Shown here piece after piece: positions 23,778-32,087 of a stretch of 64,000 nucleotides of DNA. Source of the DNA: a virus; IMG/VR virus record IMGVR_UViG_3300025133_000038, positions 55,351 to 119,350 of that record. One strand, 5' to 3'. The position numbers and the translations under genes are program-made. Under the pieces are notes generated by a model that made no database searches, was not told the origin of the DNA, and worked only from the letters and a program-made list of their open reading frames with translations. Positions within the stretch are counted from its first letter, which is position 1. Every line of letters starts with the position of its first letter.

Positions 23778-24875
23778 ATGGGAATGCCTATAACGTATTT
23801 TAGAAGCAGTAGTTACAATGGCTGGGACATGTGTCCTATGCAGTACATGATTGAATATGTCTTAGGGCATAGAGGTAAGTCAGGTCTTGCAGCAGACAAG
23901 GGAACTATTGTCCACAAGGTACTTGAAATAATAGCTAATGCTAAGATTGCCCATCAGGGTGGACTAACATCAATTACGGAGACTGACATTGGTACTCATA
24001 CCTGGACTGTTCACGAGGATACCATCCTTGACGAAGAACAGGTTGATGAGATTACCAACGTGGTCTTTGAATACTATAAGACGAGGACTCCACACAAGTG
24101 GGCTCCTAAGGACTACCGTGACGTTCACAAGTGGGTACAAAAAGCACTCGCTCTGAATGATGGTGAGTTTGACCCTCGTAACAAAGATATTGTTGAGGCT
24201 GAGGCCCGCTTTGACTTTGAGATTGAGGAGCCTTGGGCTTACTATAAGTTGGATGAGGTAGAGGGCTTCCTTGCTTTGAAGGGAACTATTGACCAAGTTA
24301 ATAGGGTGGACGATACTACGTTAGAAATCCTTGATTGGAAGACAGGGCGTAGGCTTAACTGGGCGACTGGCAAAGAGAAGGATTATGCTGCTCTGTGTAA
24401 AGACCCTCAGCTACGTATCTATCACTATGCTGCGCATAAGATGTGGCCTGAGATTGAGCAGATACTAGTGACCATCTACTTCATTAATGATGGTGGGCCT
24501 TTCACGGTGTGCTTCGGACCTGAGGAATTAAAAGAAACAGAGAAGATGCTACAGAAGAGATTTGAGGAGATTAAGACCAATGAGATGCCTCAAAAGAAAG
24601 TCTCTTGGAAGTGTAGTAAGTTCTGTGGTCAAGGTAAGAGTACGTTTGAGGGGACTACCAACAAGGAGGGTGGTGACATCAAACCTCTTATTCAAAGGCA
24701 GGATGGTCACGTTACAAAGGCTGGACAGGTGATGTCTAAGTGTGAACAGACCGACTATGCACTAAGACACAAGGGTATGGAATCAGTAATTAAAAATATG
24801 ACCGCCGATGGACACGAGGTTGCCTTTTATAAGGCTCCAGGCGAGGTCGAGGAGGAGAAAAAAGATGAAGCGTAG
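23778..24875 (+). CDS. PD-(D/E)XK exonuclease (Cas4/RecB family)
   Basis: 365 residues. The RecB-type nuclease core is visible: YFRSSSYNGWDMCPMQYMIEY (N-terminal QxxCP-like block with a cysteine), GTIVHKVLE (catalytic His), LKGTIDQVNRVDD (GxxD) and EILDWKTG (D-x-K). Downstream cysteines (WKCSKFC ... CEQTDY) could complete a Cas4-like iron-sulphur site. It would process DNA ends for RecA-dependent recombination. The C-terminal 40 residues overlap the Tat-exported protein gene by 11 bases. Confidence 0.82.
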   Translation: MGMPITYFRSSSYNGWDMCPMQYMIEYVLGHRGKSGLAADKGTIVHKVLEIIANAKIAHQGGLTSITETDIGTHTWTVHEDTILDEEQVDEITNVVFEYYKTRTPHKWAPKDYRDVHKWVQKALALNDGEFDPRNKDIVEAEARFDFEIEEPWAYYKLDEVEGFLALKGTIDQVNRVDDTTLEILDWKTGRRLNWATGKEKDYAALCKDPQLRIYHYAAHKMWPEIEQILVTIYFINDGGPFTVCFGPEELKETEKMLQKRFEEIKTNEMPQKKVSWKCSKFCGQGKSTFEGTTNKEGGDIKPLIQRQDGHVTKAGQVMSKCEQTDYALRHKGMESVIKNMTADGHEVAFYKAPGEVEEEKKDEA

Positions 24876-25476
24876 AACATTTATGAAGGCAGTAGCAGCG
24901 ACTACTAGCCTTGTAGTCTTGCCTTTTAAGGCATTAGCTAAGAAACAACCTATGAGTTGGGAATATCCTGCGATAGGTAAGATTGAGAGTATCTATTGCT
25001 CTAATGATATTTCTTCTTCTGTTATGTTTAATGGTGGTCCAAGTTATGAGCTTCCTCGTAAGAATGGTCCCTATATTAGATGGATAAACTTTCCTATCGA
25101 GACTATGCTGGAGATAAACTTCGAGAACGAGGCTTGTATTGTCTACAAGGGGTTTAACTTCAAGCGAGAGCAGATAGAAGGTAAGACACTAGATGAGATG
25201 ATTCACCATGTTAAAATATCAAAGATGGGTATCTCAGAACTATACTTAGATAAAAAGAATTGCTTTAAGATGAGCAGCGTAACCTTTCCAAACCCAACAA
25301 AGGAAACGATTGTAGTAAACCTAGAAGACTTAGGTTTGGGAGACATGAGGAGGGTTCCTAATGATAATGCTCCACGCATCACCTATGAGACATTGTTTGA
25401 TGGAAAGCCTGCTAGTGAGGTGGATTTATCTCGTTACCGAGAATCGGAAGCCGAAATACTAAAGAGGTATATTTGA
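24865..25476 (+). CDS. Tat-exported protein of unknown function
   Basis: 203 residues from the ATG at 24865, chosen for the GGAGGAG site seven bases upstream. The N-terminus KRRTFMKAVAATTSLVVLPFKALA is a twin-arginine signal: the RRTFMK motif, a hydrophobic stretch and an A-x-A cleavage site near residue 25. The mature protein begins KKQPMSWEYPAIG and has no recognised domain. Tat export implies folding in the cytoplasm before transport to the periplasm, which is rare for phage proteins. It lies in the replication block, between a nuclease and a MazG-like gene. Confidence 0.7.
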   Translation: MKRRTFMKAVAATTSLVVLPFKALAKKQPMSWEYPAIGKIESIYCSNDISSSVMFNGGPSYELPRKNGPYIRWINFPIETMLEINFENEACIVYKGFNFKREQIEGKTLDEMIHHVKISKMGISELYLDKKNCFKMSSVTFPNPTKETIVVNLEDLGLGDMRRVPNDNAPRITYETLFDGKPASEVDLSRYRESEAEILKRYI

Positions 25477-25928
25477 TGCACCCTGGATGGCCTGCATATT
25501 GGGCTGATTACAAGAGGTGCCTGAGGGCACAAGGAATTGAAGTAAAGGAACCAAAGATGGACCTGACATTTAAGAAGTTGGCAGAAGGGCTAAAGGAAAG
25601 CAACAAGAACTACTTTCCTCATGCTCGTAAGTGGACTGGGTCGGACTGGATGACAGCCCTATGTGGTGAGGTGGGTGAAGCCGCCAACATAATCAAGAAG
25701 ATTAACCGTGGTGATTTTAAAACAGAGGAAAAACTAGCTATCGCCCATAAGGAACTAAGCAAGGAGTTTGCTGATATTCTCATGTACTTAGAGCATATCT
25801 CTCGTCACTATGGTATAGACCTAGAGAAGGCAGTTCTTGACAAGTTTGAGGAAGTTATGACTCGCGTTGACAGCGACCTTTCTCTCAGAGAAAAAGATGA
25901 CAAAAAATCGGTTTACCCACAATATTAG
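25476..25928 (+). CDS. MazG-like nucleotide pyrophosphohydrolase
   Basis: 150 residues. The all-alpha NTP-PPase pattern is present: TALCGEVGEAANIIKKINRG (E-x2-E metal site), then KELSKEFADILMYLEHISRHYGID (E-x2-D). Such enzymes hydrolyse dNTPs or (p)ppGpp-related nucleotides to monophosphates. In phages they are proposed to adjust host starvation signalling or nucleotide pools. The start ATG overlaps the upstream stop as TGATG; AAAGAGG precedes it. A promoter for the polymerase follows the stop. Confidence 0.78.
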   Translation: MHPGWPAYWADYKRCLRAQGIEVKEPKMDLTFKKLAEGLKESNKNYFPHARKWTGSDWMTALCGEVGEAANIIKKINRGDFKTEEKLAIAHKELSKEFADILMYLEHISRHYGIDLEKAVLDKFEEVMTRVDSDLSLREKDDKKSVYPQY

Positions 25929-25946
25929 AATTTTCCGCGAGCGACC

Positions 25947-25974
25947 TTGACAAAATCGCCTTTCGCCCTATAAT
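25947..25974 (+). promoter_or_regulatory. sigma-70-type promoter for the polymerase operon
   Basis: TTGACA 25947-25952 and TATAAT 25969-25974, spacer 16. GCGA (25941-25944) and TCGC (25956-25959) flank the -35 as inverted arms. Leader about 35 bases to the ATG at 26016. Confidence 0.85.
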
Positions 25975-26015
25975 ACCCAAAGACAACTTGAGACTTTTCA
26001 CAAAACGAGATTGAT

Positions 26016-27896
26016 ATGAAAACTTATACACCACTACATTGTCATACTCATTACAGTCTACTTGATGGCCTATCAAAGCCAGAGAAGGTAGCTGAGAGAC
26101 TTGACGAGATAGGTGTTGAGGCGTGTGCTATCACAGACCACGGTAATATCAGTGGTAGTGTGGCCTTCTCTAATGCCCTAAGGGGCCATGAACGCCCTAA
26201 GAAATCTATTCTTGGGTGCGAACTATATGTTTGTAGTGAACATGCTACTATTCAAGTTCCAGAGAACCAAAAGCTACTACATCTTCCAGTCCTAGCTAAG
26301 AACAAGGCTGGTTGGAACAAGTTAATTCACCTAACTAGTAGTTCTAATTCCTCGGAACACTTCTATCATAAGCCCCGGCTGTCCCTAGACCAGATAACGG
26401 AGTATTCTGGTAACCTTATTGGCTTCAGTGGTCACCTGGGTTCCCATATTGCCTCCTCTATCCTGGTTGATGGTAAGCCCCATGATAACTGGCGTAAGCA
26501 AACAGCTAAGCTAGCCGAATGGATGCGAGACTGTTTCGGTAAGGACAATTTCTACCTAGAAATCCAACTAATGGACCACGTAAGCAATCCCCTACAGAAG
26601 GTGGTAGCAGACTGCGTGCGAACAATTAGTAAGGACACAGGTATCCCCTGCATTGCTACTCCTGACGCCCACTATGCTAGGTCAGAAGACGCAATCGACC
26701 AGAGGATTCTTCTCTGCACCAACTTGAGAAAGACTCTAACTGAGTGTTATAACGATAAGAATCAAACTATGGGTTGTTTCTTCAAGTCTGAGAATTATCA
26801 CATCCCTTCATACGAAGAGATGCTTTCATATGGGCATACTGAGGAAGAGTTAGATAACACAATGGCTCTGACTAGTACTGTTGATGACTATCAGATTGTT
26901 GGCCCTCCTATTTTCCCTCAGTTTGAATGTCCTGGTGGCATTAGTGCTGATGACCACCTAAGGCAGATGTGTAGGGATGGTTTTAGGCAAAAGGTACTAG
27001 AGAAGGGATTAGATACAGCCCAATATGGGGCTCAGGCAGACAAAGAACTTAAGGTATTTGTAGATGCTCAACTATCTGCGTACTTCCTGATTGTTCAGGA
27101 TGTTCTACAGTTTTGTACTGATAAAGGGTGGATGTTAGGACCGGGGCGTGGCTCAGCAGCAGGCTGTCTAGTCTCATACCTGATTGACATTACTCAGATT
27201 GACCCTCTTCCACATGAGTTGTGGTTTGAGCGATTTTATAACGCTGGCCGTAATAGTGCTGACCATGTATCTATTCCTGATATTGATATGGACGTGCCTA
27301 TCACCAAGCGGGCGGCTGTTATTGACTATTTAAAAGAGAAGTACGGGCAAGACAAAGTCTCTCAGATGATTACCTATCAGACAATGAAGGGTAGTGGGGC
27401 GTTGAAGGCTGTACTAAGGGCTCACGGTGGTGTTCCGTTCGAGATGATGAACGAGATGACCAAGAACATGCCTGAGGAGGCTAAGATTTCCAGTGAGCTT
27501 CAGGCGATGAAGGATGCTACTGGTAGTGCCTCTATTATTCAGTGGGCGCTGGAGAACAGAGCGAAGGATTTTGCTGACTGGGTGACGATGGATGACGAGG
27601 GTAACCTTGAGGGTCCATTCGCACAGCGGTTTGAACAGGCTATGAGACTAGAGGGTACTAAGGTAGCTCAGTCTAAGCACGCTGCTGGTGTAGTTATTGC
27701 ACCGGAGGCCCTAAGTAACATCTGTCCGATGGTACTGGATACAAAGAGCAAGGAACGCAACATGATTGCGGGACTTGAAATGAATGACCTTGAGGCGTTA
27801 GGCTTAATCAAATTTGATGTACTTGGCATTGCTTACTTGGATAAGATTATGGGTATTCAGGACATTCTTGGGACAGGGGAGATTCAGTGTGCGTAA
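26016..27896 (+). CDS. dnaE: DNA polymerase III alpha subunit, N-terminal half (PHP and palm)
   Basis: 626 residues. The PHP domain opens with HCHTHYSLLDG. The polymerase active site follows: GPGRGSAAG at 375-383 and the catalytic aspartates in PDIDMD at 421-426. KHAAGVVI and LGLIKFDVLGIAYLDKIMGIQDI are the last conserved blocks before the frame stops after GEIQCA. In intact DnaE the next block is VFQLES plus the fingers, and here that lies 2 kb downstream (29892). The polymerase is therefore encoded as two polypeptides that must assemble. Confidence 0.93.
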   Translation: MKTYTPLHCHTHYSLLDGLSKPEKVAERLDEIGVEACAITDHGNISGSVAFSNALRGHERPKKSILGCELYVCSEHATIQVPENQKLLHLPVLAKNKAGWNKLIHLTSSSNSSEHFYHKPRLSLDQITEYSGNLIGFSGHLGSHIASSILVDGKPHDNWRKQTAKLAEWMRDCFGKDNFYLEIQLMDHVSNPLQKVVADCVRTISKDTGIPCIATPDAHYARSEDAIDQRILLCTNLRKTLTECYNDKNQTMGCFFKSENYHIPSYEEMLSYGHTEEELDNTMALTSTVDDYQIVGPPIFPQFECPGGISADDHLRQMCRDGFRQKVLEKGLDTAQYGAQADKELKVFVDAQLSAYFLIVQDVLQFCTDKGWMLGPGRGSAAGCLVSYLIDITQIDPLPHELWFERFYNAGRNSADHVSIPDIDMDVPITKRAAVIDYLKEKYGQDKVSQMITYQTMKGSGALKAVLRAHGGVPFEMMNEMTKNMPEEAKISSELQAMKDATGSASIIQWALENRAKDFADWVTMDDEGNLEGPFAQRFEQAMRLEGTKVAQSKHAAGVVIAPEALSNICPMVLDTKSKERNMIAGLEMNDLEALGLIKFDVLGIAYLDKIMGIQDILGTGEIQCA

Positions 27897-28842
27897 ATCA
27901 AGACACAAAGATATGTCTCGTCAAAAATTTCATATGTTTACTCTTATAAAGAGGGTGGAGAATACTAAGCATGGAGAAGTAAAATATTTATGTGAATGTG
28001 ATTGTGGAACAATAAAAGAGGTTGTTTTATCACACCTAAGAAGAAATAGTGTGAAATCTTGCGGCTGTAAGAGAAGAAGTAGTCTAGAGGGTAAAAAATT
28101 TGGAAGATTATTGGTTAAAAAATATTCCCACACAGATAAGCATCGTTGTATGAGATGGGAATGTTTATGTAAATGTGGAAATATCTGCTATCCAACTTCT
28201 GCCCATTTAACTACTGGCACTGTAAAGTCTTGCGGGTGTTTAGTCGCAAAGAGCAATCAAATTAAATTGGATAATATAAAACAGGATAGGGTTTTAAATA
28301 ATAATTTAGCAAAACTACATCCTAACCTTTGTTTAATATGGGATTATAAAAAAAACAACAAAACGCCAGAAGAATTTACTAGCGGCAGTGGAGAAAAAGT
28401 GTGGTGGACTTGTGATAAACACGAGTCTTATCTACAAACTATATATGCTAAGTCTAAAAGGAATCATACTTGTCCAAAATGTAAGGTTTCCCATGGAGAA
28501 AGACGGATAATATCTATCCTAGATAAGTTAAAGATAGAATATTTATTTGACCAGAAAGAAAATAAGTATAAAGAGATAGAAGATTGTAAAATAGATTTTT
28601 ACCTACCAAGGTTTGACCTGTATGTAGAATATCATGGGCGACAACACTATAAAGCTATTGATATTGGAGTATGGGGAATAAAATCCAAAGAAGAAGGTGA
28701 AGCTAGATTGAAGAAACAACAGATAAGGGACCAATTGGTCCGAGACACACTAGGTAACAAACTACTAGAAATTCCATACTGGGATTTCGATAATATTGAA
28801 ACTTTAATTTTGGAGAAATTAGAATGGTTAAAAGAGAACTGA
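27889..28842 (+). CDS. homing-type endonuclease (Vsr/EDxHD) inserted in dnaE
   Basis: 317 residues from the GTG at 27889, preceded by AGGGGA at 27875-27880. Two copies of a cysteine-rich DNA-binding module are visible (ECDCG ... SCGCK, then GKKFGRLLV ... CLCKCG ... SCGCL). A zinc-ribbon repeat follows (LHPNLCLIWDY ... WWTCD ... CPKC, DUF4379-like), and then a Vsr-type nuclease core (KIDFYLPRFDLYVEYHGRQHYK). This resembles the EDxHD homing endonucleases known from fractured phage genes. It overlaps the end of the dnaE N-terminal half by 8 bases, exactly where the polymerase is split. Its DNA looks more AT-rich than its flanks, consistent with later acquisition. Confidence 0.85.
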   Translation: MRKSRHKDMSRQKFHMFTLIKRVENTKHGEVKYLCECDCGTIKEVVLSHLRRNSVKSCGCKRRSSLEGKKFGRLLVKKYSHTDKHRCMRWECLCKCGNICYPTSAHLTTGTVKSCGCLVAKSNQIKLDNIKQDRVLNNNLAKLHPNLCLIWDYKKNNKTPEEFTSGSGEKVWWTCDKHESYLQTIYAKSKRNHTCPKCKVSHGERRIISILDKLKIEYLFDQKENKYKEIEDCKIDFYLPRFDLYVEYHGRQHYKAIDIGVWGIKSKEEGEARLKKQQIRDQLVRDTLGNKLLEIPYWDFDNIETLILEKLEWLKEN

Positions 28843-29204
28843 AGTTTAAAGACCTAAGCGAAGGAGAAATCTTTAAGCATAACGGTAGATGGCTAAAGAA
28901 AGTTCGTCCTCATGGATTGCTCTGGGCTCCAAAGAAGAACGCTACTGAAGTTAACACAGGAGATGAAGATTTCTTTGTAGATGATTCAACCCTAGTTAGC
29001 GTCGATAGCGAACTACCACAAGTAGACGAAGCCCCAGAGATGGAGCAGGTATTTGAACAAGGGCAACTTGAGTGTGAAGACCCACTTGGAGTAGAGAAAA
29101 CCCCTGAAAAGTCAGACCTAACCTTTGACTATGGTAGTTCTGAAGAGGATTCTGAAAAGGGCTGTGATGAAGACTGCGATGAAGGTTGCGGGAGTTGTGA
29201 CTAA
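28824..29204 (+). CDS. hypothetical acidic protein with cysteine-rich C-terminus
   Basis: 126 residues. The N-terminal 40 residues (LKFKDLSEGEIFKHNGRWLKKVRPHG) look like a small SH3-type or beta module. The rest is highly acidic, ending in a Cys/Asp-rich tail (CDEDCDEGCGSCD) that may bind metal. It lies between the homing-type endonuclease and the exonuclease inside the split dnaE. Overlaps of 19 bases and one base couple it to both. No family recognised. Confidence 0.6.
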   Translation: MVKRELKFKDLSEGEIFKHNGRWLKKVRPHGLLWAPKKNATEVNTGDEDFFVDDSTLVSVDSELPQVDEAPEMEQVFEQGQLECEDPLGVEKTPEKSDLTFDYGSSEEDSEKGCDEDCDEGCGSCD

Positions 29205-29911
29205 TGAATTTCAAAAACATCGTAGTCTATGACTGGGAGACAGACTCACCTAAACCTGAGACCTGCAACCCAGTCCAACTCGGTGCTGTAGTTATCAACC
29301 CTCGTAAGCTAGAGTTCATTAAAGGTGCTGAGTTTAACTCAGATATGAGACCTCTAGACATTGATGATGATGACTATTTCGACCGAAACAAAAGCACCAT
29401 CGAGTGGCACTCTAGAATTTCTAAGTGTTCAACTGATGAGGTTATTGCAAGATGGAAGGCAGCTCCTTCACAAGAGTCGGTATGGCGTAGTTTCACTCAG
29501 TGGCTATCAAAGTATCACCTAAAGCAATCTCGTCAGTCTAAGTTCACGGCCCCTATTAGGGCTGGGTATAACATTCTCAAGTTCGATGATGTTATCACTC
29601 AGAGAATGGCCGAGAAGTATGGTGACGTTGAAAAGGATGGGACAATCAAGATTTGGTCACCTAGAGACCACATTGACTTGCTCCCTATGATGTTCTGGTG
29701 GTTTGAGAACCAAGAAAATCCTCAGAAGTATACTATGGATGTAATGAGACCCTACTTTGGCGTTAGCGCTGAGAAGGCTCACGATGCCCTTAAGGATGTA
29801 TATGACGAAGGCCAGATACTAATTAAGTGTCTACAGACACAACGATGGCTGACTGACAAACTACTTACCCAAGGAAAGTTAGGTCCGAAAAGTGGAAAAG
29901 TTCAAGTTTAA
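29204..29911 (+). CDS. DEDDh 3'-5' exonuclease (DnaQ/ExoI-like)
   Basis: 235 residues. The exonuclease motifs appear in order: VYDWETDSP (D-x-E), GYNILKFDD (Asp of motif II) and KAHDALKDVYDEG (H-x4-D, motif III). This is the proofreading family. Lying between the two halves of the polymerase, it is the natural candidate for the epsilon-like proofreader. A separate role such as exonuclease I cannot be excluded. Its 3' end overlaps the C-terminal polymerase gene by 20 bases, so the two are translationally coupled. Confidence 0.82.
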   Translation: MNFKNIVVYDWETDSPKPETCNPVQLGAVVINPRKLEFIKGAEFNSDMRPLDIDDDDYFDRNKSTIEWHSRISKCSTDEVIARWKAAPSQESVWRSFTQWLSKYHLKQSRQSKFTAPIRAGYNILKFDDVITQRMAEKYGDVEKDGTIKIWSPRDHIDLLPMMFWWFENQENPQKYTMDVMRPYFGVSAEKAHDALKDVYDEGQILIKCLQTQRWLTDKLLTQGKLGPKSGKVQV

Positions 29912-31553
29912 CTACTGTGATTGTGAATTTCCCTGCACTGGCAGCGGAGATGATTTGAAGATTATCTTCAATCCTAGTCTCGAAAGCATCCCTATGTACT
30001 GTGAAGCTACATGGGACTTGATTGGGTCTGGGAATACTAAAGGTGTCTTCCAATTAGAGTCTAGGTTGGGCCAAATGCTGGCTAAGAAGTTAAAACCTAG
30101 GAATATTGACCACCTATCGGCCCTTGTCGCCATCATGCGTCCAGGTTGTCTGGAAGCTATGCGTGATGGTAAGTCGGTTACCCAACACTACATCGACAGA
30201 AAGAATGATGAAGAAGCGGTGACGTATTTTCACCCCTCTTTGGAGCCAAGTCTACGTTCTACCTTTGGTGAAATGATTTACCAAGAACAAGCCATGCAAA
30301 TAGCGAGAGACCTAGCGGGTTTCTCTCTGCAAGAAGCTGACGTTCTACGTAAGGCCATCGGTAAAAAGAAGGCTGACATGATGAATAAGGTTGAATATAC
30401 CTTTATGGAGGGCTGTAAGTTCACTGGTGTTGTTCCTAATGATGTAGCTAAAGAAATTTTTGAGTGGATTCGTAAATCTCAGAGATATTCATTCAATAAA
30501 TCTCACTCCGTTAGTTATGCTTACAATGCATACCTATCGGCTTATACCAAGGCACACTTTCGGCGTGCCTTTTTTACCTCCTATCTTTATTATGCAAAGG
30601 AAAAGATTAAACCGCATGATGAGGTTAGAGAGTTAGTTAATAATGCAAGGACTATGGATGTAGACGTATATCCTCCTGACTTGCGTAAGCAGAATGCTCA
30701 CTTCGCCCTATTTGACCGCAAAGTATTCTTTGGTTTGGTTGATATTAAGGGTGTGGGTGAGTCTGCAATCACACGAATGACGAAGAAAATAGTTCAGGCA
30801 GAAGAAGAACTGGGTAGGCCAATCGAGGATTGGTGTTGGTCAGACTTCTTACTGTTCCTGTCCCAAAACATTAGCAAGACCGCTGTCGAAGCCATGATTA
30901 AGGTCGGGGCTTTACGATGGATGAACGTGTCACGTCAACGAATGTGGTTTGAGTTCGAGCAATTCTCTGCTGTCTCTGATAGGGAGCAGAAGTGGCTCAA
31001 AGAGAAGTATATAGATGATAGTCAGAGTGATATGAGCTGCTCTGAACTATTACAAATACTGTTGGACTCCCCTGTTGGGAGAAAAGGTGGTATATCCAAT
31101 AAGAATAGGCATAAGAAGGTGGTTGGTATCAAGGCAATAGTCGATAAGCCACCATCTAGCCTAGAGGATACGCCTGAGTGGATAGCCTCTGTTGAAGAAT
31201 CACTAATGGGAATTTCCATCACATGCACTGTGGTAGACTCGTGCGAAACGAGCGCTGCTAACACAACATGTAAAGATTTTAACAGTGGTACTAGTCGCAA
31301 AAACGGTATAATGATGGCTGTAAAAGTGGACGAGGTGAAAGAGATTACAACTAAGAAAGGGAAGAACCCTGGTCAGAAGATGGCCTTTCTTTCTGTTTCA
31401 GATAGTTATGGTGCTTTGGATTCTTGTGTCCTATTTCCTGACGAGTGGACTCAAAGTAGGGTGAAGCTGTTCATAGGCAACACTGTTATGCTTGGAGGCG
31501 AACGAGGTAAGGAAAAGGATAGTTTTATAGTTAATAAAGTTTGGCAAATTTAG
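29892..31553 (+). CDS. dnaE: DNA polymerase III alpha subunit, C-terminal half (fingers, HhH, OB)
   Basis: 553 residues from a GTG at 29892 with TTAGG eight bases upstream. After a short leader (FKFNYCDCEFP) it resumes at the DnaE block TKGVFQLES ... RPGCLEAM, then YQEQAMQIARDLAGFSLQEADVLRKAIGKKK and FNKSHSVSYAYNAYLSAYTKAHF (fingers). VDIKGVGESAI is the helix-hairpin-helix and MAVKVDEVKEIT ... SCVLFPDEW the OB fold. With the N-terminal half it totals 1179 residues, the usual size of a complete DnaE. No intein splice motifs are seen at either broken end. Confidence 0.92.
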   Translation: MEKFKFNYCDCEFPCTGSGDDLKIIFNPSLESIPMYCEATWDLIGSGNTKGVFQLESRLGQMLAKKLKPRNIDHLSALVAIMRPGCLEAMRDGKSVTQHYIDRKNDEEAVTYFHPSLEPSLRSTFGEMIYQEQAMQIARDLAGFSLQEADVLRKAIGKKKADMMNKVEYTFMEGCKFTGVVPNDVAKEIFEWIRKSQRYSFNKSHSVSYAYNAYLSAYTKAHFRRAFFTSYLYYAKEKIKPHDEVRELVNNARTMDVDVYPPDLRKQNAHFALFDRKVFFGLVDIKGVGESAITRMTKKIVQAEEELGRPIEDWCWSDFLLFLSQNISKTAVEAMIKVGALRWMNVSRQRMWFEFEQFSAVSDREQKWLKEKYIDDSQSDMSCSELLQILLDSPVGRKGGISNKNRHKKVVGIKAIVDKPPSSLEDTPEWIASVEESLMGISITCTVVDSCETSAANTTCKDFNSGTSRKNGIMMAVKVDEVKEITTKKGKNPGQKMAFLSVSDSYGALDSCVLFPDEWTQSRVKLFIGNTVMLGGERGKEKDSFIVNKVWQI

Positions 31554-31563
31554 TGAAACGACC

Positions 31564-31592
31564 TTGACAAATGGGTCGGTGGTGGCTATAAT
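31564..31592 (+). promoter_or_regulatory. sigma-70-type promoter upstream of ssb
   Basis: TTGACA 31564-31569 and TATAAT 31587-31592, spacer 17. CGACC (31559-31563) and GGTCG (31574-31578) flank the -35. The leader of about 48 bases carries GGAGG before the ssb ATG. Confidence 0.85.
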
Positions 31593-31646
31593 GCTACTAT
31601 GAAGTGTGTTTTTTGACAATAACAATTTTTTGGAGGAACAGAACTA

Positions 31647-32087
31647 ATGAATATCGTAGTTCTAAAAGGTAATCTCGCAAGAGACCCAGAATCGCGTGAA
31701 GTAACAGCAAACGGACGTACAACCACAGTGGTAAACTTTTCGATTGCAGTCTCTCGGTTCTTTAAAAAGCAGGATGGCACTAAGGATAAGGACGTAACTT
31801 TCATCGCATGTGAAGCATGGGATACTGGTGCGGAGACCATCGCTAAGTATGTGAAAAAGGGTGACCCCATCCTTGTTCACGGTTCGCTTAAGACCGAATC
31901 ATGGCCTGATAAGGACAACCCAGAAAAGAAGCATTCTCGAACTAAGGTTCGCGTAGAACGCTTCGATAAATTGTATCGGGCTCCTAAGAATGAGGATGGC
32001 ACCTATGTCAACTCCTCAGCAACTTCGGAACCTGTTCCTGCTAACGCTGGACCATCCGATACAGAGGGAGACGACATCCCGTTCTAA
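31647..32087 (+). CDS. ssb: single-stranded DNA-binding protein
   Basis: 146 residues. The bacterial-type SSB OB fold (VVLKGNLARDPESREVTANGR, NFSIAVSRFF, DVTFIACEAWDTGAETIAKYVKKGD) is followed by a flexible linker and the acidic tip GDDIPF, the docking peptide for SSB partners. Strong ribosome site GGAGGAACAG. It coats single-stranded DNA at the fork. The stop overlaps the second sigma factor start (TAATG). Confidence 0.95.
   Translation: MNIVVLKGNLARDPESREVTANGRTTTVVNFSIAVSRFFKKQDGTKDKDVTFIACEAWDTGAETIAKYVKKGDPILVHGSLKTESWPDKDNPEKKHSRTKVRVERFDKLYRAPKNEDGTYVNSSATSEPVPANAGPSDTEGDDIPF

Noticed and set aside
24808-24864. Longer start for the Tat protein
   Set aside because: It would bury the twin-arginine signal; GGAGGAG marks the ATG at 24865.
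27814-27888. Longer start of the dnaE-split endonuclease
   Set aside because: It lies wholly in the dnaE frame, and AGGGGA precedes the GTG at 27889.
27860-29960. Split intein or group I intron joining the dnaE halves
   Set aside because: No intein start cysteine block or terminal HN motif at either break, and both halves have own start and stop codons; no P7-like core noticed by eye.
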